Notes: a model not told the origin generated them from the sequence alone. A stretch of DNA of 64,000 nucleotides from Hyphomicrobiales bacterium (GCA_900466605.1 UBMU01000007.1:62001-126000), one strand, 5' to 3'. Shown: positions 8,788 through 18,162, counted from the first letter of the stretch. Program-made: numbers and translations.

Positions 8788-9765
8788 TTGGCGCACACGG
8801 TTTTCGTAACGGCACCCTCGCTGCATCCAGACGGCGTCGCAGTTCTTGAGGAAGCTGGATGTCATCTGATCTACCTAGGTAAGGGCTCCGGCGAGGCCGA
8901 GGTCGACCGCATCATGAGGGAAAACCCAGTCGATGCAGTGATATCGCGCACCGTCAATCTCTCTGCACGCGCAATTGGAGACTGCCCAACGCTCCGGGTC
9001 ATTTCGAAGCACGGTGTTGGCGTCAGCAACATCGATGTAGCTGCGGCGACCTCCCGCCGCATCCCTGTCTTTGTGACGCCAGGAGCCAATGCCCAGTCAG
9101 TTGCTGAAATGGCGCTCGGGCTTCTGCTGGCAGGCGCTCGCAAGATACCATTCATGGATACCGAGCTCAAGTCAGGTCGCTGGACGCGAGCCCAGGATGG
9201 TGTGGAGCTTAGCGGCAAGACACTTGGCGTTGTCGGGTTCGGCCAGATCGGTCAGAAGCTTGCATTGGTCTGCATCGCAATCGGCATGAAAGTTCAGGCA
9301 TTCGATCCGGGGATAGGTATGACGTCCCCCGTCCAGGGAGCCACGATGGTTGCTTCGCTGGATGAGCTCCTGCCATCCAGTAACGTCCTCAGCCTGCACG
9401 TACCTCTTAACAAGCACACCAGAGAAATGATCGATGCGGATGCAATCGCGATGCTTCCCGACCAGGCGATCATAATCAACACCGCTCGAGGCGAGGTGAT
9501 AGACGAGCCCGCCCTTGTCGCCGCCTTGCAAAGCGGCAAACTGTTTGCCGTTGGCCTCGATACGACCGTGGAAGAGCCGATCTCAGCAGACAATCCGCTC
9601 CTGGCGCTCCCGAACGTCGTGCTGACCCCACATGTCGGCGGCTCGACCCCTGCTGCCCTCGCAGCAATGGCGAAGGGAGCGGCGGACAATGTTCTCGGCT
9701 TCCTCTCGGGAAAGGCTCCATCTGCGAGCGCCTGCGTGAACCCAATCACCTTGACGAAGGACTAA
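8788..9765 (+). CDS. D-isomer-specific 2-hydroxyacid dehydrogenase
   Basis: About 325 residues of the NAD-dependent D-2-hydroxyacid dehydrogenase family, interconverting a 2-keto acid and a D-2-hydroxy acid. The nucleotide-binding motif is GVVGFGQIGQKLA, the substrate arginine lies in INTARGEVID, the catalytic glutamate follows in the VEEPI region, and the catalytic histidine is in LTPHVGGSTPAA. The TTG at 8788 is preferred because CGGAG lies 8 bases upstream; a GTG at 8779 overlaps that site. Next gene follows after 4 bases. Resembles phosphoglycerate/hydroxypyruvate dehydrogenases, but the substrate is not certain. Confidence 0.88.
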   Translation: MAHTVFVTAPSLHPDGVAVLEEAGCHLIYLGKGSGEAEVDRIMRENPVDAVISRTVNLSARAIGDCPTLRVISKHGVGVSNIDVAAATSRRIPVFVTPGANAQSVAEMALGLLLAGARKIPFMDTELKSGRWTRAQDGVELSGKTLGVVGFGQIGQKLALVCIAIGMKVQAFDPGIGMTSPVQGATMVASLDELLPSSNVLSLHVPLNKHTREMIDADAIAMLPDQAIIINTARGEVIDEPALVAALQSGKLFAVGLDTTVEEPISADNPLLALPNVVLTPHVGGSTPAALAAMAKGAADNVLGFLSGKAPSASACVNPITLTKD

Positions 9766-9769
9766 TCAA

Positions 9770-10468
9770 ATGACCAAAGAAAATCCCGAAGCCGTCGTCT
9801 GGCCTGCGGGCTATCAGATCAATCCGCGTCACCAGAGCCTTGCCCAGGATCTCATCACGGCTTTCGCAGATATTCCGGTCGCTGTCGCAGGAGATTGCAT
9901 GGGGCGTTCGGTCGGGGCGATGGGGCTGCGTTCATATCATGGCGGCAAGATCATGTGCGGCCAGGCTGTGACGGTCCGCGTGAGGCCCGGCGATAACCTA
10001 ATGGTGCACAAGGCCATGATGATGGCCAAGGAGGGAGATGTCATCGTCATCGATGGTGGCGGCGACCTTACGCAGGCAGTCATCGGCGGCCTGATCCGAA
10101 CGACCGCCCTGACGAAGAAGCTCGGCGGCTTCGTTATCGACGGCGCCATTCGAGATCTGGCCGAGTGGGCGGAAGGCGAGGTACCCGTTTTCGCTCGCGG
10201 GCATACCCATCGTGGCCCGAGCAAGGAGGGCCCCGGCGAGATCAACATCCCCGTGGCGGTCGGCGGGCTCGTAGTCCAGCCTGGCGACCTCATACTTGGC
10301 GATCTCGATGGTGTCATCGCCATTCCTGCCGAAAGTGCTGCGAGCCTGCTTCCCAAGACCCTTGCCCATCTTGAGCGCGAAGCGAAGATCCGCGAGACCA
10401 ATCTTAACGGCACGTCCGATCCCGAACGTTTCGACGCGATCCTGAGAGGCAAAGGGCTTCCGGTCTAA
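9770..10468 (+). CDS. RraA-like / HMG-CHA aldolase-type family protein
   Basis: A 232-residue protein of the RraA-like fold. The characteristic segments are GDVIVIDGGGDLTQAVIGG, then GGFVIDGAIRDLAEW with the Arg-Asp pair that binds metal and substrate in 4-hydroxy-4-methyl-2-oxoglutarate aldolase, and VVQPGDLILGDLDGVIAIP. In catabolic operons this family usually acts as a class II pyruvate aldolase or oxaloacetate decarboxylase rather than the RNase E inhibitor. Located between a hydroxyacid dehydrogenase and a carboxylate transporter, which favours a role in breakdown of a keto or hydroxy di/tricarboxylate (inference). Confidence 0.85.
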   Translation: MTKENPEAVVWPAGYQINPRHQSLAQDLITAFADIPVAVAGDCMGRSVGAMGLRSYHGGKIMCGQAVTVRVRPGDNLMVHKAMMMAKEGDVIVIDGGGDLTQAVIGGLIRTTALTKKLGGFVIDGAIRDLAEWAEGEVPVFARGHTHRGPSKEGPGEINIPVAVGGLVVQPGDLILGDLDGVIAIPAESAASLLPKTLAHLEREAKIRETNLNGTSDPERFDAILRGKGLPV

Positions 10469-10605
10469 CCCGCTTCGGCTCGGACGCTGCAAAAGGAATG
10501 GCGTCTTGGGAGGCGCCAAACCGGACCGTTCCGGATCCGGTCACAAACTAAAACCTGAACGATGTTGCTCACTGGCCGAATGCCTGTGGGAGGAGGATTC
10601 CGATA

Positions 10606-11883
10606 ATGCTTGTTGCGCTAAGTTTCGCAATGTTTGCCTGTTTTATATACCTGTTGATCAGCGGTCGCATGTCCGCGATGACAGTCCTCATTCTGGTGCC
10701 GACGGTATTCGCGGTGATTGGTGGCTTCGCTCCGGAAATGGGCGACATGGTCATCAAGGGGGTGAAGACCATCGCACCAACGGGTGTTCTCCTGATATTT
10801 GCCATGTTGTATTTCATGGTCATGACGGACGCCGGTATGTTCGACCCGATCGTCAAGCGCATCATCGGCGCGGTCGGCGGCGATCCCGTCAAGATATTCA
10901 TCGGCACCGTTGCCCTCGGCTACATCGTTGCACTCGACGGCGATGGCGCAACCGTCTACATGATTACGCTGTCCGCCTTCATGCCGTTGTATCGCCGTCT
11001 CAGGTTGTCACTACCCATGGTCGCCTGCCTTCTGCTGCAGTGCACGGGTATCGGGAACCTTCTGCCCTGGGGCGGGCCGACGGCTCGTGCAGCGGCGTCA
11101 ATGAAGGTGGAGATGTCGGATGTCTTCACCCCGCTCATTGTACCTTTGCTGGCGTGTGTCGCCTGGGCCTTTGTCATGGCTTATATCTTCGGTGTTCGCG
11201 AACGGAAGAGAATTGGCAACATCGACTTCGATTCGGCCCTTTTGATCGAAGATCGCGGCGGCGCGACCTGGAGACTGTATTTCAACTGGCTTCTCACGAT
11301 CATCCTCATGACGTCCCTCGTGGTTGAACTCTTGCCGCTGTCTTACCTGTTCATGATCGGCGCAGCGATCGCCGTGGCTGTGAATTTCCCGCAGTACAAG
11401 CGCCAGCAGGAGGTCATTGCATCCCACGCCCCGGCGATCCTATCTGTTGCGGTCATGCTGTTCTCGGCCAGCGTCTTCATTGGCATCCTGAACGAGACGG
11501 GTATGGCGAGCGCTCTGGCGCAGTCGATCGTAAAGGTCATTCCCGAGCAGGTCGGCCCCTATATGGCGGTCATCACTGCACTGATCAGCATCCCGGTCAC
11601 CTGGCTCGTATCCAACGACGTCTTTTACTTCGGCATGCTCCCGATCCTTGCGGAGGCGGCCAGCCATTATGGCATTACGGGCGCAGAAATGGCGCGTGCG
11701 TCGCTGGTCGGGCAGCCCGTACATATCCTGAGTCCGCTGGTCGCCTCGACCTACCTGCTCGTCAGCCGTCTTGACCTCAACTATGGTGAGACACAGAAGT
11801 TCACGCTTAGATGGTCCGTGATTGCCTCGTTGATCATGCTGGTCGTCGCGATCCTGATCGGTGTCATTCCGCTCTATCGATAG
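10606..11883 (+). CDS. CitMHS-type citrate/carboxylate transporter
   Basis: A 425-residue inner-membrane protein with about 11-12 hydrophobic segments, matching the CitMHS (metal-citrate:H+ symporter) pattern: FAMLYFMVMTDAGMFDPIVK, then YIVALDGDGATVYMIT and GNLLPWGGPTARAAA. Probable role is uptake of citrate or a related carboxylate, perhaps as a metal complex. ATG at 10606 follows GGGAGGAGG. It closes the three-gene plus-strand operon begun at 8788 and ends convergent to the LysR gene. Confidence 0.87.
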   Translation: MLVALSFAMFACFIYLLISGRMSAMTVLILVPTVFAVIGGFAPEMGDMVIKGVKTIAPTGVLLIFAMLYFMVMTDAGMFDPIVKRIIGAVGGDPVKIFIGTVALGYIVALDGDGATVYMITLSAFMPLYRRLRLSLPMVACLLLQCTGIGNLLPWGGPTARAAASMKVEMSDVFTPLIVPLLACVAWAFVMAYIFGVRERKRIGNIDFDSALLIEDRGGATWRLYFNWLLTIILMTSLVVELLPLSYLFMIGAAIAVAVNFPQYKRQQEVIASHAPAILSVAVMLFSASVFIGILNETGMASALAQSIVKVIPEQVGPYMAVITALISIPVTWLVSNDVFYFGMLPILAEAASHYGITGAEMARASLVGQPVHILSPLVASTYLLVSRLDLNYGETQKFTLRWSVIASLIMLVVAILIGVIPLYR

Positions 11884-11894
11884 CTGCATTCGCG

Positions 11895-11925
11895 GGCGGG
11901 GATAGGGCGACCGCTCCACCCCGCC
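11895..11925. terminator. Hairpin between convergent genes
   Basis: Seven-base-pair stem GGCGGGG (11895-11901) with CCCCGCC (11919-11925) in the 47-bp gap between the transporter and the convergent LysR gene. An A-run lies at 11936-11940 on the plus strand, giving a T-run ahead of the stem only if read from the minus strand. A bidirectional terminator is plausible but the loop is long. Confidence 0.35.
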
Positions 11926-11930
11926 TGTCA

Positions 11931-12938
11931 TCAGCAAAAACGGCCATCACTGCCGGCGTCCGGTGAGCTGTCATTGGCGATCCGGACAAGCAGCTTTGCA
12001 GCCGGGGTGAAGTAAGCCTCTCGCAAGCGGATCATCCCGAACTCCCGTCGCATCGTTGTCTCCTGCAAGGGGATTTCGCGCAGTTGGGATCCGACGGCGC
12101 CCGGCGCCAGGTTCCGACGCGAGATGAAGCTCAGAAGCTTCGTCTCAGTGATCAGCCTCGGCAGGAGAGAGATCGAACTCGTCTCCATCTGGACGCGGGG
12201 AGCCTCCAGTCCAAGAGAACTGAACCTGTCCTCCAGCCACTGACGCGTTGCCACGGCTCTGCCTGACAGCACCCACTTGTAGCGCGCAAGATCACTGATC
12301 GAAATCGCTCGATCGAAGATCGGATGGTCATGACTGGCGACGGCAACGACATCATCGGCGACAAGCGGGAAGGATTCGAAACTCTTGCTATCCCGCGTCG
12401 TCTGCGTCAACGGGCCGAAGACGAGGTCGAGGTTCTTCTCCACGAGGCCGCGGATGAGGACATCGTTCATCCCAACTGTAAGCTCGAGAGTCACGGCAGG
12501 CGCCTGTCGTATGAGTTCGGCGGTGATCGGCGGAAGCATGTATTCCGCTGCGGTGGCTGCGCTACCGATCTTCACCAATCCAGCGATGCCAGTTCCAAGG
12601 TCGGAAATTTCCCGCCGCACCTCCGAAGCGTAACCGAGCAGCGTGCGAGCTCGCGAGTAAAAAACTTCTCCAGCCTGCGTCAGTGCAAGGCGCCTGCCTT
12701 CATGCCGGAATAGTTCGGTGCGCAGGTCGTCCTCCAGGCGTTGGATGCACTTGGAGAGCGCTGGCTGCGTCCTGCCAAGCCTCTCTGCGGCAAGTGCCAG
12801 GCTACCTGTTTCGGCAATCGCCACAAAATAAGTGGCGTCTCTGAGATCAATCATTGAATGCGATGCCCGACTCGTCCGGATTTCATCTCCAATGTATCGG
12901 ATGTCGCCCACAATATCAGCCATGGCAATGCTGGTCAT
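11931..12938 (-). CDS. LysR-family transcriptional regulator
   Basis: LysR-type activator/repressor of about 335 residues. The helix-turn-helix is near residues 46-65 (LALAAERLGRTQPALSKCIQ), followed by the linker helix and a two-lobe effector domain. The start at 12938 has AAGGTGAG 6 bases upstream, while the more typical LysR start MIDLRDATYF at 12854 has no ribosome site; the 28 extra residues are unusual, so the start stays uncertain. Last gene of the minus-strand set that starts at 18162. It is clearly paralogous to the LysR protein at 18331-19251 (shared LLSF-S-R-NLA, RxFG patterns). Confidence 0.9.
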   Translation of the reverse strand: MTSIAMADIVGDIRYIGDEIRTSRASHSMIDLRDATYFVAIAETGSLALAAERLGRTQPALSKCIQRLEDDLRTELFRHEGRRLALTQAGEVFYSRARTLLGYASEVRREISDLGTGIAGLVKIGSAATAAEYMLPPITAELIRQAPAVTLELTVGMNDVLIRGLVEKNLDLVFGPLTQTTRDSKSFESFPLVADDVVAVASHDHPIFDRAISISDLARYKWVLSGRAVATRQWLEDRFSSLGLEAPRVQMETSSISLLPRLITETKLLSFISRRNLAPGAVGSQLREIPLQETTMRREFGMIRLREAYFTPAAKLLVRIANDSSPDAGSDGRFC

Positions 12939-13009
12939 TTGGCTCACCTTGAGACTGCGGCGACGAGAAATCTCTCGTTTCCGCAGCCAGAAACGCCCAA
13001 GATTTCCCG

Positions 13010-13987
13010 TCAGCTTGCCCGCCGCAGCAACGAGTAGAGAGGCGGCTTTGCGTTTAGGACACGAATGACCTCTTCCGCCGCCGTAGTCGCCATTCGGATG
13101 CGGGTTTCCATGACGCTTGTTCCGAGGTGAGGGGAGAACGCAGTATTCTCCAGCTTCAGGAGCGGGCTGTCGAATGGGACAGGCTCCTCCTCGAAGACAT
13201 CCAGTCCGGCTGCTCCAAGCTTTCCGGTTGAAAGCGCCTCGCAAAGGGCTTCCTCGTCCACAATGCCTCCACGGGCTGAGAGCACCAGAACGGCCGTTTC
13301 CTTCATTTTTGCGATGGCCTTCCTGTCGACCATCCGCCGGGTCGTCTCGGTGAGTGCGCAGTTGATGGAGATGAAGTCCGATCGGCCGTAGAGCTCATCG
13401 AGTGTCACGAACGTGGCACCCAATTCGCGCTCGGCGTCAGGCTGACGGACAACATCGTTGTAGAGGACTTCCATGTCGAAGCCTCGAGCGCGCTTGGCCA
13501 TGTGTTTGCCGATCTTGCCAAAACCAATGATGCCGATCGTCTTGTAGGAGACGTCGAAGCCCATGAAACGTTGGGCCACCCAGGTTCCCGCTTCGGTCCA
13601 CTGACCGCCGCGGACGAAAGCATCGGCGTGATGAAGCTTGCGTGCCGCGTTGATCATTAATCCGAACGTCAGGTCCGCGATCGTGTGAGTGTGGACAGGC
13701 GTAACAGTGACCTCGACGCCTCGCGTTTGTGCTTCTAGCAAGTCGATGTTGTCGTAGCCCACACCACGCCGCGCGGCGATCTTGAGCTTCGGCGCATGGT
13801 CGAGCGCCTCCTTGTCGAGAATTTCGGTATGCCAGACGAAGATGACACCATCGGCATCCGCGATCCCGTCGAGAAACTCCTGGCGTGTCAGTGGGCGACT
13901 TACACCGCTGCAGACGGCTTCTATTCCCGCGTCCTCGAGTAACCGCATAGCCTCGGGTTCGAGTGGCTGTGTGATGAACACTTTCAT
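13010..13987 (-). CDS. D-isomer-specific 2-hydroxyacid dehydrogenase (second copy)
   Basis: A 325-residue NAD(P)-dependent D-2-hydroxyacid dehydrogenase of the phosphoglycerate/glyoxylate reductase family. Key parts are GIIGFGKIGKHMA for the dinucleotide, VLSARGGIVDEEAL with the substrate arginine, the FEEEPVPFDSPLL glutamate region and the histidine in FSPHLGTSVMETR. ATG at 13987 follows AGGAGA. It is not close to the copy at 8788 (different dinucleotide and loop sequences). Expected to reduce or oxidise an intermediate of the compound imported by the linked ABC transporter. Confidence 0.88.
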   Translation of the reverse strand: MKVFITQPLEPEAMRLLEDAGIEAVCSGVSRPLTRQEFLDGIADADGVIFVWHTEILDKEALDHAPKLKIAARRGVGYDNIDLLEAQTRGVEVTVTPVHTHTIADLTFGLMINAARKLHHADAFVRGGQWTEAGTWVAQRFMGFDVSYKTIGIIGFGKIGKHMAKRARGFDMEVLYNDVVRQPDAERELGATFVTLDELYGRSDFISINCALTETTRRMVDRKAIAKMKETAVLVLSARGGIVDEEALCEALSTGKLGAAGLDVFEEEPVPFDSPLLKLENTAFSPHLGTSVMETRIRMATTAAEEVIRVLNAKPPLYSLLRRAS

Positions 13988-13997
13988 ATCGGTTCTC

Positions 13998-14480
13998 CTA
14001 GGCCGCGGCCTTGACGGTAGTGACGACTGCGCCAGTGACGGGATCGCGACCTCTCACGATCTCGACACCGCTCACCTCGGAAACGAAAAGATCGAGGGTC
14101 GTGAGAGTGATCGTACCGGGCTCGATATGGCCGCCATAGATGACATCGCCCTCGCCACTGATGACCGCGTGGTAGTGGATGTTCAGCCGACCCGTCTCGT
14201 CTGCAGGCGAGACCAGGCCTTGCCCTGTTAGCAGGCTGAACGGTCCCTCCATGATGAGTTGGGTGGTGTACCCGAGCACGGGATCGGGTTCCGTGCGGCT
14301 GACGTAATGGAGTGCGACGCGCTTGAGACTACCGATTGTCGTTGTAATCTGACCGCACGTTATGCCATGAGAAAGGCAGACATCCTCGATGGACTGCAGA
14401 ACGTCCTGGTTGGGATGAATGCGCGCGGCAACAACGCGTCCACCCTGGCCAAGGGCAGAGGAAAACTCTTTCGATGTCAT
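13998..14480 (-). CDS. PPC (DUF296) domain protein
   Basis: A 160-residue single-domain protein. The fold signature is HYHAVISGEGDVIYGGHIEP with following TLTTLDLFV, matching the PPC/DUF296 domain, which in bacteria occurs as a stand-alone trimeric protein of unknown biochemical function and in plants in AT-hook proteins. Histidines in the HYHA and GGH motifs could bind metal. ATG at 14480 follows AAGGA. Located 10 bases upstream of the dehydrogenase start, so it is co-transcribed with it. Confidence 0.8.
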   Translation of the reverse strand: MTSKEFSSALGQGGRVVAARIHPNQDVLQSIEDVCLSHGITCGQITTTIGSLKRVALHYVSRTEPDPVLGYTTQLIMEGPFSLLTGQGLVSPADETGRLNIHYHAVISGEGDVIYGGHIEPGTITLTTLDLFVSEVSGVEIVRGRDPVTGAVVTTVKAAA

Positions 14481-14502
14481 TTTTGAAATCCTTGTCGGGC
14501 GG

Positions 14503-15387
14503 TCAGATCGCGGCGATGATGGCTTCGATCTGCCGAATGGAAAGCAGGCGATAGGGGTCGCGCTTCAAGAGCAGGGGCAATTCGCGCATGGTGCGGGCGT
14601 CGTAGGTCGGATCTTCCGTCGTAAGCCAATAGCGCGTGCTTGGAATTAGCGTGACCGCCGGATTGAAGCACCAAGCGATGTCGAAGATCTTCTCCGGCTT
14701 ATTGCCGATGAAGACGATCTTTCCGTGCATCTGCCCGCGCATCTGAAAAGCTACAGGAACTGCTTCCTCAATATCCCATCCACGCTCTCTCATAGCTTTG
14801 AGAGCTGCTGTGCGGATGAGATCAGGGTGAACTGAGGTTTCGACGTTGGCATGGATATGAACCACGTCCGGATGCTCGTTCAGTTCGCAGTACTTCTTGA
14901 ACGCTGCGCTCTCGAAGTATGCGTCGATCTCCGCTGACTGTTCGCCTGTGAGTTTCTGATGGAACGGGTACTTCTTGTAGAACTCGTCCATATACTTTTG
15001 CCCCCAATATTCGACATTATGGGCGCGCGGGGCGGGTCCCAGAATGGTACCGGGCGAGTACTTCCAGAGGAAATCGAAGTGCGGCATCCCTTCTGGCTCG
15101 ATGCCATGTATTGAACCGGAATCGGCGACTTGCCCGGAGGTGAAGATCTCGATTTTGCGATGGACCGGCCGGCCTGTTTTCTGGAAGTAGCCCTTGATGA
15201 TCTCTTCCAGGCTCATCGGATGAATCTGCGTCTCGACGTAGACATGTGCATGATAGATCGGCTCGTCCTTGATGCTGAGAACCTCGACCGCACGGTTCCA
15301 GTGATCGGAACGAAAGTAGCTGGCGACCGCTTCGATGAGGTGGCTCTCGTCCAAGGCAATGTCCTTGGTCGCGACGTTGGTGTTCAT
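14503..15387 (-). CDS. Uncharacterised His-rich protein with an internal duplication
   Basis: A 294-residue soluble protein that I do not recognise. No signal peptide or membrane segment is seen. It has a striking duplicated motif, HAHVYVETQIHP at residues 46-57 and HIHANVETSVHP at 177-188, each followed by a helical stretch, which suggests two copies of one alpha/beta domain and possible metal binding by the paired histidines. ATG at 15387 follows GGAGG. It lies between the ABC permease and the PPC protein in one minus-strand operon, so a catalytic role on the imported compound is a reasonable inference, not a demonstrated one. Confidence 0.8.
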   Translation of the reverse strand: MNTNVATKDIALDESHLIEAVASYFRSDHWNRAVEVLSIKDEPIYHAHVYVETQIHPMSLEEIIKGYFQKTGRPVHRKIEIFTSGQVADSGSIHGIEPEGMPHFDFLWKYSPGTILGPAPRAHNVEYWGQKYMDEFYKKYPFHQKLTGEQSAEIDAYFESAAFKKYCELNEHPDVVHIHANVETSVHPDLIRTAALKAMRERGWDIEEAVPVAFQMRGQMHGKIVFIGNKPEKIFDIAWCFNPAVTLIPSTRYWLTTEDPTYDARTMRELPLLLKRDPYRLLSIRQIEAIIAAI

Positions 15388-15416
15388 TTGTATTCCTCCA
15401 TTGAGTATTCGAGAGA

Positions 15417-16301
15417 TCAGGACTGCATCGCCCAGCGCCGGACGGTACGATCCTCAAGCAGCTTGAAGAGGACGCCTTCGACGAAGAGGCCAATGAGAAT
15501 GACGCTTAGGAGCCCCGCAAAGACCGCGGGAATGTCGAGCATGTTCTTGCTTTGGAAAATGAACCAGCCGAGGCCGCCCTGGCCGGAGCTGACACCAAAC
15601 ACCATCTCCGCGGCGATAAGGGTACGCCAGGCGAACGCCCACCCGATCTTCAATCCGGTCACGATGCTGGGCAGCGCGGCGGGGATCAGGATCCTGCTTA
15701 CGAAACGCCATCCTTTCAGGCCATAGTTCCGTCCGACCATCCGCAGCGTTCGGGATGTCGACTGGAAGCCAGAGAATGTGTTGAGCGCCACCGCCCAGAG
15801 GACAGAATGCACGAGGACAAAGACGAGACTGCTCGAACCAAGACCAAACCAAATCAGTGCGAGCGGTAGCAGCGCAATAGCTGGGAGCGGGCTGAACATT
15901 GCGGTCAGCGTCACCATGAGGTCCTCGCCAAGACGCGTGCTGATCGCGATCAGCGTCAGTCCTGCCGCAGCCAAGATGCCGATCACGTATCCGGTCAGCA
16001 GCACCTGCAGGGACGCCCATATGCGGGCCAGAAGATCGCCGGAAAGGATACCGGAGGTGAGGGCAGATGCAGTCTCGAGGAAGGTCGGAAATAGCAAGGA
16101 GTTTCCGACGCTTCGGCCATAGATCTCCCAGATCGCTGCAAGGATTACCAGAATGGTCGCTTTGCGAGCTGGCCCAGAGGCATAGAGTTGCTCCCAGATC
16201 GAAAGACGCCGCTCCACAACGCCAAATGCATCCGCGCTTGCTGGCTCTCGTTTGATCTCGGGCCTGGCGTTATGGACGCTGGCGAAATCTACATCAACCA
16301 T
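15417..16301 (-). CDS. NitT/TauT-type ABC transporter permease
   Basis: About 294 residues with six predicted membrane helices and the BPD_transp_1 signature (VGRNYGLKGWRFVSRILIPA in the EAA loop). Resembles SsuC/TauC. ATG at 16301 has GAGGAGG 9 bases upstream and overlaps the ATPase stop by 8 bases; an ATG further upstream at 16334 is less likely. Partner of the ATPase and binding protein immediately upstream. Confidence 0.9.
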   Translation of the reverse strand: MVDVDFASVHNARPEIKREPASADAFGVVERRLSIWEQLYASGPARKATILVILAAIWEIYGRSVGNSLLFPTFLETASALTSGILSGDLLARIWASLQVLLTGYVIGILAAAGLTLIAISTRLGEDLMVTLTAMFSPLPAIALLPLALIWFGLGSSSLVFVLVHSVLWAVALNTFSGFQSTSRTLRMVGRNYGLKGWRFVSRILIPAALPSIVTGLKIGWAFAWRTLIAAEMVFGVSSGQGGLGWFIFQSKNMLDIPAVFAGLLSVILIGLFVEGVLFKLLEDRTVRRWAMQS

Positions 16302-17127
16302 GGGTGCGGACCTCCTCGGTGGCCTTGTCTGCAAACAGCATGTGGTGAATGTCTTTCTCTAGGGTCTGCGCCTTGGGTCCGCCAAGTTCGTTCCTGCTAA
16401 GGCCGTTCAGTTCGGCTTTAACCTGTCCCGGATGGGGTGAGAGCAAAAGGATCCGGTTGCCGATCTTGATGGCTTCCGCGATCGAATGGGTAACGAACAG
16501 GACTGTAAAGTGCGTGTCGTCCCAGAGTTCGAGAAGCTCGTCCTGCATCTTCACCCGGGTGAGGGCGTCGAGTGCTGCGAATGGTTCGTCCATCAAAAGG
16601 ATATCCGGCTCCATAGCCATGCCGCGGGCAATGGCGACGCGTTGCTTCATCCCACCTGACAGCATGTGCGGATAGTTGTCAGCGAACTTGGTGAGATTGA
16701 CCTTGGCAAGGTAGTGCCTGGCCCGTTCGTCGGCCTCTTTCCGGTTCTTGACCTTGCCGCTTTCGATCAGCGGAAATGCCACGTTTTGGACAACTGTCTT
16801 CCAAGGCAGGAGCTGATCGAACTCCTGGAAGACCATCATGCGGTCCGGGCCGGGCTCAGTGACCTTGCGCCCTCGCAGTCTGATCTCGCCCTCGCTGGGC
16901 TTATGGAAGCCGCCGATTGCCTTGAGCAGCGTCGACTTGCCACAGCCCGATGGCCCGAGGAGGACAAACCGATCTCCCTCGAAAATCCTGGCGCTGACCT
17001 TGTAGGTCGCGAGGATCGATAGCTGACCAGCCGTGTACTGCAGGCTCACATCGCACACATCAACGATTGGATCGGAGTTGGCTTCGTCTTTCGAAAGCGA
17101 CTTGGGTGGCGACAGCATGACGTTCAT
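16294..17127 (-). CDS. NitT/TauT-type ABC transporter ATP-binding protein
   Basis: A 277-residue ATPase of the SsuB/TauB group. Walker A is LGPSGCGKSTLLK, the Q-loop lies in MVFQEFDQLLPW, the signature is LSGGMKQRVAIARG, Walker B is ILLMDEPFAALD and the switch region is LFVTHSIAEA. The start has an ideal AAGGAGGT site. The family serves sulfonate, taurine, nitrate, phthalate and related anions, and the specific substrate here is open. Confidence 0.92.
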   Translation of the reverse strand: MNVMLSPPKSLSKDEANSDPIVDVCDVSLQYTAGQLSILATYKVSARIFEGDRFVLLGPSGCGKSTLLKAIGGFHKPSEGEIRLRGRKVTEPGPDRMMVFQEFDQLLPWKTVVQNVAFPLIESGKVKNRKEADERARHYLAKVNLTKFADNYPHMLSGGMKQRVAIARGMAMEPDILLMDEPFAALDALTRVKMQDELLELWDDTHFTVLFVTHSIAEAIKIGNRILLLSPHPGQVKAELNGLSRNELGGPKAQTLEKDIHHMLFADKATEEVRTHG

Positions 17128-17157
17128 GAATACCTCCTTACAGGTCGATGCGCTGGG

Positions 17158-18162
17158 TCAGTTGGCTGCGGCAGCACCTTCGAGCGATTGCAGGTCGGGG
17201 AAGAAAAAGTCCCGCCAAGTGTCGGGATTGGTCTTGATGAGGCCGATCTTGGCCATGAATGCTGCAGTCTGGTGCACGCCGAGCGGCAGCGACTGGAAGA
17301 TGTTGCCTTCTTCCTTGAAGATCGCCGCGAGTTCGTCCGTCGAGAACTTCTCCTTCGTCGAAGCGAGATAGAACGAGGCTGCCTTCTGAGGATCCGTTCG
17401 GATCAGCTCCTGCGCCTCGCCGAGCGCGGCCAGGAAGATCTTCAGTTCTTCGGGATGGGCGTCGTGATAAGCGGTGGTGGTGAAAGCGAGGAGGTTGGTT
17501 GTCGGACCGGCAACGTCAAGCGTTGTGAGGACCGAATGCATGCCAGGCTGTTTCAATAACTGCTGGTAGTATGGAGGTCCGGCGAACATAGCGTCCGTTG
17601 GCCCCTTTGGATTCAGCATCGCCTGGACCCCATCAGAAAAACCGAGTTGAACCATCATAGGATCGAACTTTGTCGGCTCGCCGAACTCCTTGTCCAGTGC
17701 CATCTGGAGATAGATTGCCTGGTTCGAAATCTTTAGAGACGTAACCGAAATCCGATTTGTTTCCTTGAAGTCCCTTAGGGTCTTGACCTCGGGATCCTTG
17801 CTGACAAGGACGCTTTTGGTGCCGCTCACGGCGGCGATAGCCTTCACGTCTCCGCCTGTACGCGACCACAGCAGGAGTGCGTTTGAGACGCCAGCCGCGA
17901 CGATGTCGACGTTGCCGGAAAGAAGGGCGTCGGTAACGGCGCTGCCGCTTGGGAAGCTGAGCATCTCGAGATTGAGATCTTTTCCGGCCGCCTTGGCATG
18001 CTTTTCGACAAGCCCAGCCTGCTTCATAATCTGGATCGGCGCGAATAAAACGCCCACGCCGCCTGCTATACGCAGCGTTTCCGCTTGAACCGCAGCGGCT
18101 CCTGAGCTGACAATAGACAAGGCAAGCGCTGTCGACGCTACGAGCTTTCGTATGGTGTTCAT
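17158..18162 (-). CDS. NitT/TauT-type ABC transporter substrate-binding protein
   Basis: A 334-residue secreted binding protein with signal peptide MNTIRKLVASTALALSIVSS and cleavage near VQAETLRIAG. The mature part follows the SsuA/TauA/NMT1-like pattern (SGNVDIVAAGVSNALLLWSR; DAMFAGPPYYQQLL). ATG at 18162 follows GGGAGGG; the upstream in-frame start at 18180 is not needed. First gene of the minus-strand operon and divergent from the plus-strand LysR gene, whose product is the likely regulator. Confidence 0.9.
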   Translation of the reverse strand: MNTIRKLVASTALALSIVSSGAAAVQAETLRIAGGVGVLFAPIQIMKQAGLVEKHAKAAGKDLNLEMLSFPSGSAVTDALLSGNVDIVAAGVSNALLLWSRTGGDVKAIAAVSGTKSVLVSKDPEVKTLRDFKETNRISVTSLKISNQAIYLQMALDKEFGEPTKFDPMMVQLGFSDGVQAMLNPKGPTDAMFAGPPYYQQLLKQPGMHSVLTTLDVAGPTTNLLAFTTTAYHDAHPEELKIFLAALGEAQELIRTDPQKAASFYLASTKEKFSTDELAAIFKEEGNIFQSLPLGVHQTAAFMAKIGLIKTNPDTWRDFFFPDLQSLEGAAAAN

